Of a stretch of 5,207 nucleotides of DNA, positions 1-5,207 are shown one piece after another; the first letter of the stretch is position 1, and every line of letters starts with the position of its first letter. Where the stretch lies: contig CAJJNI010000179.1 in the NCBI GenBank assembly GCA_905193085.1, positions 1 to 5,207 on the forward strand. Direction: 5' to 3'. Made by a program: the position numbers and the translations under genes. Below the pieces are notes generated by a model. It saw nothing but the letters and a program-made list of their open reading frames with translations. It ran no database searches and was not told the origin of the DNA. The DNA comes from an uncultured Lachnospiraceae bacterium. GTDB lineage: Bacteria; Bacillota; Clostridia; Lachnospirales; Lachnospiraceae.

Positions 1-1
1 C

Positions 2-20
2 CATAGCCCCATCATCCTTT
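2..20 (-). promoter_or_regulatory. Ribosome binding site and start codon of a gene beyond the left edge
   Basis: Minus-strand AAAGGA (15-20) precedes an ATG at 2-4 by 10 nt. Two other ATGs (13-15 and 10-12) are too close to the site to be good starts. The gene itself is outside the window, so nothing can be said about its product. Confidence 0.4.
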
Positions 21-32
21 CTGACTTATCGC

Positions 33-64
33 ATTATATCAGAAATTATTATGGTGTCTGGCAA
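33..64 (-). promoter_or_regulatory. Possible promoter for the gene leaving the left edge
   Basis: A consensus TATAAT -10 box lies at 33-38, preceded by TG one base upstream (extended -10 style, TGATATAAT). A TTGCCA at 59-64 could be a -35 box, but the 20-bp spacing is longer than the usual 16-18, so the -10 is the main support. A start site near 25 would leave a short leader carrying the AAAGGA site at 15-20. Confidence 0.4.
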
Positions 65-140
65 TCTGTAACCATTTGCCATTTTCGTGTAATACTTTGC
101 AGATTTTACTATCTCCTGTCAATTCATGGCAATGTATTAT
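39..140 (-). other. Open 33-codon extension after the ABC exporter stop
   Basis: After the TGA at 141-143 the same frame stays open to another TGA at 39-41. The predicted sequence looks protein-like (ELTGDSKICKVLHENGKWLQ, then IARHHNNF), with alternating hydrophobic residues. No good start codon or ribosome binding site precedes it. It could be chance, a remnant of a lost gene, or a former C-terminus cut off by the TGA. The exporter already ends at a normal point, so I do not call it part of that protein. Confidence 0.2.
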
Positions 141-1856
141 TCAATATTTTTCTCCCATTTTCAGCATATTTTTAAATTCCAGATTATATTTTGACAAATC
201 ATCATAGACTCCACTTCCAACAACAGCACCATCTTTCAGCATGATAATCTGATCTGCTTCTTTAAATATCTCCTGTTTGTGGGTAATGATTATGACCGTC
301 TTTTCTTTCAGTTTCGTATGGAGCAGTCCGTTAATCTGATGTTCAGAATACACATCTGTATTAGATGTGGCTTCATCAAATATAATAACCGGACTGTTAT
401 GCACCAATGCCCTTGCCAGTGCAATTTTCTGTTTCTGTCCTCCGGAAAGCATTGCCCCATTCTGTCCTACCACATAATCCAATGACACCTCAGAAATAAA
501 ATCAGCAAGTCCACTATCTTTACAGGCTTCCATAATTGTCTTATCATCTATATTTTTATACATACAGATATTATCCCTGATAGATGAATTGAACAGATAG
601 ATCTCCTGGCTTACTACAGATACCATATTTCTGTATTCTCTCAAAACAAACTCCGAAATATCTATACCATTTAATGTTATTTTTCCGCCTGTAGGTTGGT
701 ATAATTGCAGCAACAGACTTATCAGTGTACTTTTCCCCGAACCCTTCCGACCAATCAGCACCGTTTTACTTCCCTTTGGAAAAGCAATATTAATATCGGA
801 CAGTACCGCTTTATCCTTTTCATATGAAAAAGAAAGATTCTGTAATTCCAGATCACCGAAGCAAGGCTCGGTCATACCCTCCTCATTTTCCTTTTCTTCT
901 TCAAGTGCCATAAACTCATAATACCGCTTTGTTGAAGGAATAATTCCTGACAAAAGATACCCGATATTGAGTATTGCTGAAATAGGTCCTGTCACATACG
1001 CACTATATGTAATAAACGCAAACACACTGCCTACTGAAAGCTGCATATCAAAAACAAGATTTGCGCCAATAATATATATCAAGCTGGTCAGCAGATGTAC
1101 GATAATGTTATCCGTTATGCCGTTCCACTGGGCAAGCATATTCATCTTTTTCTGTTTATTGATTACAGAAAGCTGTCTGTCAGCAAATTCGGCTCTTTTA
1201 TTTTCCTGTATTCCAAAAAGCTTTACTTCCCTTACACCGCCAACAGTATCTCCAAACCATCCGGCATATTTTTCGCTTTCTGTAATAAACTCGTCCATGA
1301 TTCTTTTTCGCTTCTTTGCAAAATGTTTCATAATAACCGCTTTTACCGGAATAAAAAGAAGTACCATGAGTGTCATTCTGTAATCTAAGATAAAAAGTCC
1401 GATAATTCCACCTACCATACTGAATGCCTGAGTGACAACAAAAAACACACCCTCATCTGCAACAGAAGTCATATTTCCTATATCTATATTTATGTTATTT
1501 AGGATTTCCGCATAATTTTTACTGCTGAAATAGTTTGCTTTTATCCTCATCAGATGTTGAAATGACTGTTCCGATAAAGAATATTGTATATTCGCAGATA
1601 TATCTACCCGCTTCTTTTCTTTTATAATATCTATAACTGCTATAATCATATAAATAAGCAATGAGCATATTACCTGTTTTATAAGCAGTTCTTTGTCTCC
1701 GCCTATGAAACCATAGTCCATAATCCCTCGGTTTAATAACGGAATACACATATTCAATCCCGTTGAAATGAGCAGACATGCAATAATCAGTGCAATTATT
1801 TTTCTATAATCCTTTAGCAGCCCCAGCAGTTTCTTTACTGCTTCTTTATTCCTCAT
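141..1856 (-). CDS. ABC exporter half-transporter (fused membrane and ATPase domains)
   Basis: Predicted membrane exporter that works as a dimer and uses ATP to move a substrate, probably a peptide, out of the cell. Numbering is from the upstream ATG at 1862; subtract 2 for the preferred start. The N-terminal half has about six hydrophobic segments (near 20-40, 62-80, 138-158, 162-178, 250-270, 276-308). The ATPase domain follows: aromatic A-loop Y347, Walker A GRKGSGKST 371-379, Q-loop Q419, signature LSGGQ 472-476, Walker B VIIFDE 492-497 and switch H528. All catalytic residues are present. The D-loop reads SNTD rather than the common SALD. It starts directly with the membrane domain and has no C39 leader-peptidase domain, unlike many bacteriocin exporters. 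The S8 protease encoded just before it, overlapping by 11 bp, could supply that cutting step. Length (571) is typical for this fold. A lipid or drug exporter cannot be excluded on sequence alone. Confidence 0.95.
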   Translation of the reverse strand: MRNKEAVKKLLGLLKDYRKIIALIIACLLISTGLNMCIPLLNRGIMDYGFIGGDKELLIKQVICSLLIYMIIAVIDIIKEKKRVDISANIQYSLSEQSFQHLMRIKANYFSSKNYAEILNNINIDIGNMTSVADEGVFFVVTQAFSMVGGIIGLFILDYRMTLMVLLFIPVKAVIMKHFAKKRKRIMDEFITESEKYAGWFGDTVGGVREVKLFGIQENKRAEFADRQLSVINKQKKMNMLAQWNGITDNIIVHLLTSLIYIIGANLVFDMQLSVGSVFAFITYSAYVTGPISAILNIGYLLSGIIPSTKRYYEFMALEEEKENEEGMTEPCFGDLELQNLSFSYEKDKAVLSDINIAFPKGSKTVLIGRKGSGKSTLISLLLQLYQPTGGKITLNGIDISEFVLREYRNMVSVVSQEIYLFNSSIRDNICMYKNIDDKTIMEACKDSGLADFISEVSLDYVVGQNGAMLSGGQKQKIALARALVHNSPVIIFDEATSNTDVYSEHQINGLLHTKLKEKTVIIITHKQEIFKEADQIIMLKDGAVVGSGVYDDLSKYNLEFKNMLKMGEKY

Positions 1857-3228
1857 CTTCATCCTCCGTCAGGATTGTAAGCAGACAATCATATACTTTC
1901 TTTATCTGCTGCTCTCCGAGGGTTCCAAAACACATCTGTGTCTTTTTTATTTTGTCGCAATAAATTTGTATTCCTGTCTGCTTCTTCCCATTTTCTATTC
2001 TTACAAATATATCGGCTTCCACACCGATGCTTTCTTTTTCCTGTATTCCACAAATAATCAAATCAGACTGGTTGTAATAAGTCTGCCAATACAGGAAATC
2101 ACCAATCTTATTACTTATATTTTCATCAACAGCAAAAGGGATATATTCTAAATCATACAATACGCTCTCCTGTTCAGTGGAAATAGCATACGCATTATAG
2201 CCCTCTGCTTCAAAACACTTTCTTAATTCCGTAAGCCACCATATCTGATCCTGCTCTTTATCACTTTTTATAAGTATGACAGGTATATTGATGCTCTCCT
2301 TCTTTATCCTTGAACATAAGATCTGTTCTTTTCTGTTTCTTCTGCTCCAGAAAAAGCACTGTGTATCCGGCTGCTCTGCTATTTCATTGCCAAGATACAC
2401 AATGTGCTTCTCCCTGTATTCATTAAACTCATTTTTATCATACAAAATTACAGTGTCTGCTTCTTCCTTTGCAGCTACCTCAAAATAAACCTCTTCCTTA
2501 CTCTTTATTACCTTTCCGGCAATCCATCCTTTTTCTATCCAATCCGGAATATATTGTACACATTTTCCCCTGAATTTCTGGTATAAATGCTTCTTAATCT
2601 GCCATACATTATTGATCCATGACTGTTCCATCATTAACCTTCCAGCCATTGCTGTTACATAAGGTGCCGCATAGCTGTTACTTTTCTGAAGCGTTATATC
2701 GTTTCCTCCAAACCAGATTTTGTGTTCCGATGGAGCTGCAAAATCCACACCTTTATCCCGCAAACCTTCCGCATCAATGTTAAATGTATCTTTTGCTTTT
2801 ACTCCGATAACATTTGAAAAGGATGCCGGAAAAGCCGTATACCCACTATTAGCAGTTGCCGCAATTATGCTAAGTCCCTTATTGGCATATTGATTTACCA
2901 ACTGCCGAATTATTCCTTTGTCCTTAAAATGTGTAGTTCCAAAACTCAGATTGACAAGTCTTATATTGTTCATCAGACACCAGTCAAACGCTGATTTCAG
3001 ATCATCCACATTTCCTTTTCCTGTATTATCAAGCAGTTTATAACTGTATAATTCTGCGTCGGCACAATTAAGCCCTATGATCATGGCACAATTTGTCCCA
3101 TGCAGAAACAAATCCTCCTCATCACTGATATTTCCTTTGTTCTGCTGAATTATATCGGGTAATCCACATAATGCAAGCAATTTTTCGTCTACACCATTAT
3201 CTAATACTGCAATCTTTAATTTATTCAT
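1846..3228 (-). CDS. Subtilisin-fold (S8) serine protease with a large unusual C-terminal domain
   Basis: Predicted cytoplasmic subtilase: no signal peptide, membrane segment or propeptide precedes the catalytic domain. Numbering is from the ATG at 3237; subtract 3 for the preferred ATG at 3228. The triad is complete: D13 in VLDNG, H46 in HGTNCA and S188 in SNSYAAP, with oxyanion N130 in AATANSG. The Asp and Ser motifs differ from the usual D-T/S-G and GTSMAAP. Residues about 205-463 are not protease. About 315-400 alternates strands and helices (IPVILIKSD, then GYNAYAIST, then SDLIICGI), like a nucleotide-binding fold without a GK[ST] P-loop. I chose ATG 3228 because MNKLKIAVLDNG is a natural subtilase start and the three codons before it are intron-derived. 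Neither start has a good ribosome binding site. The acidic tail TEDEDEE is encoded by the same bases that carry the transporter's GGAGG and start. By position its likely role is leader trimming of a peptide exported by the next gene. Confidence 0.88.
   Translation of the reverse strand: MNKLKIAVLDNGVDEKLLALCGLPDIIQQNKGNISDEEDLFLHGTNCAMIIGLNCADAELYSYKLLDNTGKGNVDDLKSAFDWCLMNNIRLVNLSFGTTHFKDKGIIRQLVNQYANKGLSIIAATANSGYTAFPASFSNVIGVKAKDTFNIDAEGLRDKGVDFAAPSEHKIWFGGNDITLQKSNSYAAPYVTAMAGRLMMEQSWINNVWQIKKHLYQKFRGKCVQYIPDWIEKGWIAGKVIKSKEEVYFEVAAKEEADTVILYDKNEFNEYREKHIVYLGNEIAEQPDTQCFFWSRRNRKEQILCSRIKKESINIPVILIKSDKEQDQIWWLTELRKCFEAEGYNAYAISTEQESVLYDLEYIPFAVDENISNKIGDFLYWQTYYNQSDLIICGIQEKESIGVEADIFVRIENGKKQTGIQIYCDKIKKTQMCFGTLGEQQIKKVYDCLLTILTEDEDEE
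1863..1867 (-). promoter_or_regulatory. Ribosome binding site of the ABC exporter, inside the protease gene
   Basis: Minus-strand GGAGG lies 6 nt before the ATG at 1854-1856 but touches the ATG at 1860-1862 with no spacing. The 1856 start is therefore preferred. The site sits in the last codons of the S8 gene, which favours translational coupling. Confidence 0.7.
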
Positions 3229-3244
3229 CCGCTGCATTTACTCT

Positions 3245-3264
3245 GCTACTACAAATGTGGTAGC
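3245..3264. repeat. Hairpin just upstream of the S8 protease start
   Basis: On the minus strand GCTACCAC-ATTT-GTAGTAGC forms an 8-bp stem (one G-U pair in the RNA) with a 4-nt loop. It belongs to the intron relic and is probably one of its domain I stem-loops. It ends 7 nt before the ATG at 3237 and 16 nt before the ATG at 3228, so it could limit ribosome access to the protease gene. There is no T run, so it is not a terminator. Confidence 0.5.
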
Positions 3265-3448
3265 TATTAGACTTCGTTGCTTTATGCCAACTTATCTCTC
3301 GTAGCCTAGCCTTGTATGCGGTTTCTGTCCGTCGGACCAGAGATTTGCCAACGACTTCCTTCAGATTTCACCTCACGATGAACACCCTTGCTGTTCAGCT
3401 ATACATTTCCCACTACCTGGGCATGTTCGGGACCTTTCACCCATTAGA

Positions 3449-3465
3449 GCGCGCCCATGGCGCGC
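3449..3465. repeat. GC-rich palindrome at the intron relic's 5' edge
   Basis: GCGCGCC-CAT-GGCGCGC is a perfect 7-bp inverted repeat with a 3-nt loop. It is all G/C in the arms and sits in otherwise AT-rich DNA, 6 bp beyond the terminator's T run. It lies where the intron's 5' GTGCG end would be expected and may be the first domain I helix. Confidence 0.6.
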
Positions 3466-3471
3466 ATACAT

Positions 3472-3500
3472 AAAAAATAGCCTTTCTGCAAAGGCTATTT
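3472..3500 (-). terminator. Rho-independent terminator
   Basis: A perfect 11-bp inverted repeat AAATAGCCTTT / AAAGGCTATTT (3475-3485 and 3490-3500) with a 4-nt loop is followed on the minus strand by a six-T run (3472-3477). On the plus strand there is no T tract, so the direction is minus. It abuts the TAG of the remnant at 3501. As placed, it would stop transcripts leaving the radical SAM gene before they reach the S8 protease gene. Confidence 0.85.
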
Positions 3501-3566
3501 CTAACGTAATTCTTTAATACTATTTAAGATTTTTATCATTGCATTCTTTTCCTTGCCTGACAGCTG
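3501..3566 (-). pseudogene. C-terminal remnant of a lost gene (possibly MarR-like)
   Basis: A 21-codon open stretch lies between an in-frame TAG (3567-3569) and a TAG (3501-3503). It reads LSGKEKNAMIKILNS and ends IKELR. The pattern, a Ser/Thr-turn, an acidic/basic helix start and then an amphipathic helix, resembles the last helix of MarR-family regulators. It stops directly against a strong terminator hairpin, as the true end of a gene would. It has no start codon of its own with a ribosome binding site, so it is not an independent gene. It begins only about 25 bp after the radical SAM stop, implying that a recombination or deletion junction lies between 3567 and 3591. The short length makes family assignment weak. 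Confidence 0.35.
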
Positions 3567-3591
3567 CTAAACTTAGTACTCACAATATATT

Positions 3592-4812
3592 TCAAATCCC
3601 CCATACATGTTTTTCCAAGAGATTTTTATATTGCTCACACCGTTTTTCTTTCAACTGATTATTATTGTAAATATTTGTGTTTACTGCATGACACATAGAA
3701 GAACAAAAATATCTAACATCGCATTCATTACATGGTGTAACCGTATCTACAACACAAATCGTATTAATTCGTTTAACATCATGAAAAATTATATCCAGTT
3801 CATCAATATCTCCCAAAATAACATTTGACTCTTCCATAGCTGAACACAAAGTCACTTTACCACTTGCATTAATAGAAAGTATTTGACTTCCAGCATTACA
3901 CATGGCTAACATGTTAATTCTCTTAGATATATTATCTTCTTTTCCTTTTTCGTTATCATTAATTAAGTCATCATAAAACTTTAAAGCTCTTCCCTTTACA
4001 GAGAGTGTTCTTAGAATAGGCTTTACTTCAAATTTATTACAAAGTTCTTTGAAGTCAGTTACATGATTTTTATTATTACTTGTTAGAACCATAGAAAGTG
4101 AAATGTTATCAATTTTATTATTTTTTAGCAAAATTATAGTCTCAATAACTTTATCAAACACCCCTTGTCCTCGTATGAAATCTACGCTATTCTTGTCATA
4201 TCCATCTAAACTAATACTAATTTCATCCACACATGACTTTAATATACTAATATGTTCAGGATAAATTAAAGTAGCATTTGAAATAATATCAATACGCCCC
4301 ATAAAATTCTTTCTTGCATATTCTAAATATTTTGAAATATTAGACAAACAAAAAATTTCACCACCACTTAATGTTACTGAGGATATATTATTTTCTGCGG
4401 CCCAATGTATGATTCTATGAAACATCTCTTGTGGCATTGAAGATTTATCTTGCTCACCATACTCGCCAGAACAATGCTTACATCTCAAATTACATTTTTT
4501 AGTTAATTCAATGTCTAATCGTTCTATAGTTTTCTTGTTTTCACTCCAGTCTTTACGTTTTATCACTTTTATTTTTGCTAAAGCCTTAATAATCTCAATA
4601 TAATATTGCTTCCGTGCATTATCCGTATTCCGCATTAACAGCTCAAAACCATTTTCTAGTCCTATGTATGTTTTTATTTTTTCAAAGTCTTTAGTTAGAA
4701 TTTTTATCCATAAACCACACTCTCTCACATTACCAATAACTATTTCATTATAGTGATTTAAAATTCTTGTATTATCCGAAAAGCATATATTATCCAGTTT
4801 AATTTCGTTCAT
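3592..4812 (-). CDS. Radical SAM/SPASM domain peptide-maturase-like protein
   Basis: Predicted 4Fe-4S enzyme that cleaves S-adenosylmethionine to a radical and, by family precedent, modifies a ribosomal peptide in the cytoplasm. Residue numbers count from the upstream ATG at 4827; subtract 5 for the preferred start. The cluster motif CNLRCKHC is at 112-119 (CxxxCxxC) and the SAM-binding SGGE at 154-157. The C-terminal SPASM domain is complete: C310, G323 and C328 fit CX9-15GX4C, C366/C369/C375/C379 fit CX2CX5CX3C, and C397 is last. It can therefore hold two auxiliary 4Fe-4S clusters. Residues about 6-90 precede the barrel and mix strands and helices, in the place where many RiPP maturases carry a PqqD-like peptide-recognition element; that assignment is tentative. 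Its length (406-411 residues) is normal. The gene is strikingly AT-rich compared with the protease and transporter to the left. Which peptide it acts on cannot be seen. Anaerobic SPASM enzymes with non-peptide targets remain possible. Confidence 0.93.
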   Translation of the reverse strand: MNEIKLDNICFSDNTRILNHYNEIVIGNVRECGLWIKILTKDFEKIKTYIGLENGFELLMRNTDNARKQYYIEIIKALAKIKVIKRKDWSENKKTIERLDIELTKKCNLRCKHCSGEYGEQDKSSMPQEMFHRIIHWAAENNISSVTLSGGEIFCLSNISKYLEYARKNFMGRIDIISNATLIYPEHISILKSCVDEISISLDGYDKNSVDFIRGQGVFDKVIETIILLKNNKIDNISLSMVLTSNNKNHVTDFKELCNKFEVKPILRTLSVKGRALKFYDDLINDNEKGKEDNISKRINMLAMCNAGSQILSINASGKVTLCSAMEESNVILGDIDELDIIFHDVKRINTICVVDTVTPCNECDVRYFCSSMCHAVNTNIYNNNQLKEKRCEQYKNLLEKHVWGI

Positions 4813-4816
4813 ATTT

Positions 4817-4824
4817 ACACCTTT
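4817..4824 (-). promoter_or_regulatory. Ribosome binding site that decides the radical SAM start
   Basis: On the minus strand AAAGGTGT ends 4 nt before the ATG at 4810-4812, and its GGTG core lies 5 nt away. The in-frame ATG further upstream (4825-4827) has no purine-rich stretch before it and its first codons are themselves this site. The downstream ATG is therefore the better start. Confidence 0.6.
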
Positions 4825-4834
4825 CATTGTATTA

Positions 4835-5207
4835 TTAGTGAAGTATAGATCCTATTTTGTTAACAAAATTTTCTAAATAAGCTAAATCTGGCATCCAAAA
4901 GGAATCATAAATATATGATTGTTGAGTTTTTTCTTCAATTATCCTAACAAGTGCTGTTATATTCCGTGGAGTAGCCTGGGCGATTTTAAATGCTTTATTT
5001 TCATCATATAAATTCCAAATAGAAATTTCTTCCTCAATACTTTTCATTAATTTAGCATTAATTATTGATTGTCTCTGAATTTTTTTATTACTATTAAATA
5101 TAAAACTTTGCTGCATTAAACATTTTTTTAAATTTTGTATACTTACATGATTCTGCAATAATTCATATATTTTTTTTATAATAAATGGAGTCAAAAAACT
5201 ATTTGCT
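4835..5207 (-). CDS. Unidentified protein, C-terminal part (gene runs off the right edge)
   Basis: The reading frame is open from the right window edge to a TAA at 4835-4837, giving at least 124 residues. The only start-like codon near the edge is a TTG at 5192-5194, but the frame continues upstream of it (Ala-Asn-Ser-Phe before the TTG), so I treat this as the 3' end of a longer gene. I do not recognise the family. The visible part is Lys/Ile/Asn-rich and probably mostly helical, with no obvious membrane segment. It has an aromatic patch near the C-terminus (YIYDSFWMPDLAYLENF) and a stretch ATPRNITALVRIIEEKT that could be a helix-turn-helical element. The stop lies 22 bp before the preferred start of the radical SAM gene and composition is equally AT-rich, so the two are probably co-transcribed and functionally linked. 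It could be an accessory maturation factor; that is only inference from position. Confidence 0.7.
   Translation of the reverse strand, partial: ANSFLTPFIIKKIYELLQNHVSIQNLKKCLMQQSFIFNSNKKIQRQSIINAKLMKSIEEEISIWNLYDENKAFKIAQATPRNITALVRIIEEKTQQSYIYDSFWMPDLAYLENFVNKIGSILH

Larger units (their letters stand above)
3229..3467 (-). mobile_element. Group II intron relic: 5' (domain I) segment only, no reverse transcriptase
   Basis: The minus strand reads like the 5' part of a bacterial group II intron RNA. In order it shows GGGTGAAAGGTCCC (3429-3442), an AAGGGTGTTCATCGTGAGGT block (about 3370-3390), GAAGGAAGTCGTTGGCAAA (3344-3362), a GGACAGAAACCGCAT block (about 3315-3330), AAAGCAACGAAGTC (3270-3283), and AGTAAATGCAGCGGATG ending at 3226. 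I recognise these blocks and their order from clostridial introns. In intact introns the last block is followed by a few hundred further bases and a maturase/reverse transcriptase gene. Here coding sequence of the S8 protease begins at once. Domains V and VI and the maturase are absent, so the relic cannot splice. The right edge, near the GC palindrome at 3449-3465, is approximate because a clean GTGYG 5' end is not seen. Confidence 0.75.

Noticed and set aside
62..84. GGCAA / TTGCC inverted repeat after the exporter, as a possible terminator
   Set aside because: There are only 5 bp with an 11-nt loop and no T run, too weak to call.
967..1388. Two overlapping plus-strand reading frames of 97-138 codons inside the exporter gene
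   Set aside because: They lie opposite the strongly supported ABC exporter, have no domain-like motifs, and arise from its complementary codons.
1966..2586. Short plus-strand frames opposite the S8 protease
   Set aside because: They are rich in Phe/Leu/Ser as expected from the complement of a Lys/Glu-rich gene, and have no supporting ribosome sites.
1846..3237. Secreted degradative subtilisin
   Set aside because: There is no signal peptide or propeptide before the catalytic Asp at residue 13, so an extracellular protease is unlikely.
3238..3480. tRNA, riboswitch or a peptide precursor gene in the non-coding gap
   Set aside because: There is no cloverleaf pattern and no short ORF with a ribosome site. 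The conserved blocks fit a group II intron better.
1..5207. CRISPR array or tandem repeats
   Set aside because: No regularly spaced direct repeats are seen anywhere in the window.

Overview
This is a low-GC Firmicute-like window. AT-rich coding, GGAGG-type ribosome binding sites and a clostridial-style group II intron relic point to Clostridia, perhaps Lachnospiraceae; this is inferred from style, not from a marker gene. All supported genes lie on the minus strand, so transcription runs from the right edge to the left edge.

Right part (about 3592-5207) is a very AT-rich module. It holds the 3' end of an unidentified gene running off the right edge, followed 22 bp later by a complete radical SAM/SPASM enzyme with all expected cluster cysteines. 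Such proteins typically modify ribosomally made peptides (RiPPs).

Middle (about 3229-3591) has no intact gene and looks like a recombination scar. In transcription order it holds a 21-codon tail of a lost gene (possibly a MarR-type regulator), an 11-bp perfect Rho-independent terminator, and the 5' (domain I) part of a group II intron. The intron relic has no reverse transcriptase and breaks off at the start codon of the next gene.

Left part (141-3228) is a more GC-balanced, translationally coupled pair. The first gene is a subtilisin-fold (S8) protease with an intact Asp/His/Ser triad, no secretion signal and an unusual C-terminal domain of about 260 residues. The second is an ABC exporter half-molecule (TMD-NBD) without a leader-cutting C39 domain. 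Its start overlaps the protease's end. The last 140 bp hold a possible promoter and the ribosome binding site and start of another gene leaving at the left edge.

The simplest functional reading is a RiPP maturation/export locus: the radical SAM enzyme modifies a peptide, the S8 protease trims it in the cytoplasm, and the ABC protein exports it. However, no precursor peptide is visible. A terminator and an intron relic separate the radical SAM gene from the protease/transporter pair, and base composition differs sharply across that scar. The two halves may therefore be secondarily joined rather than one ancestral operon.
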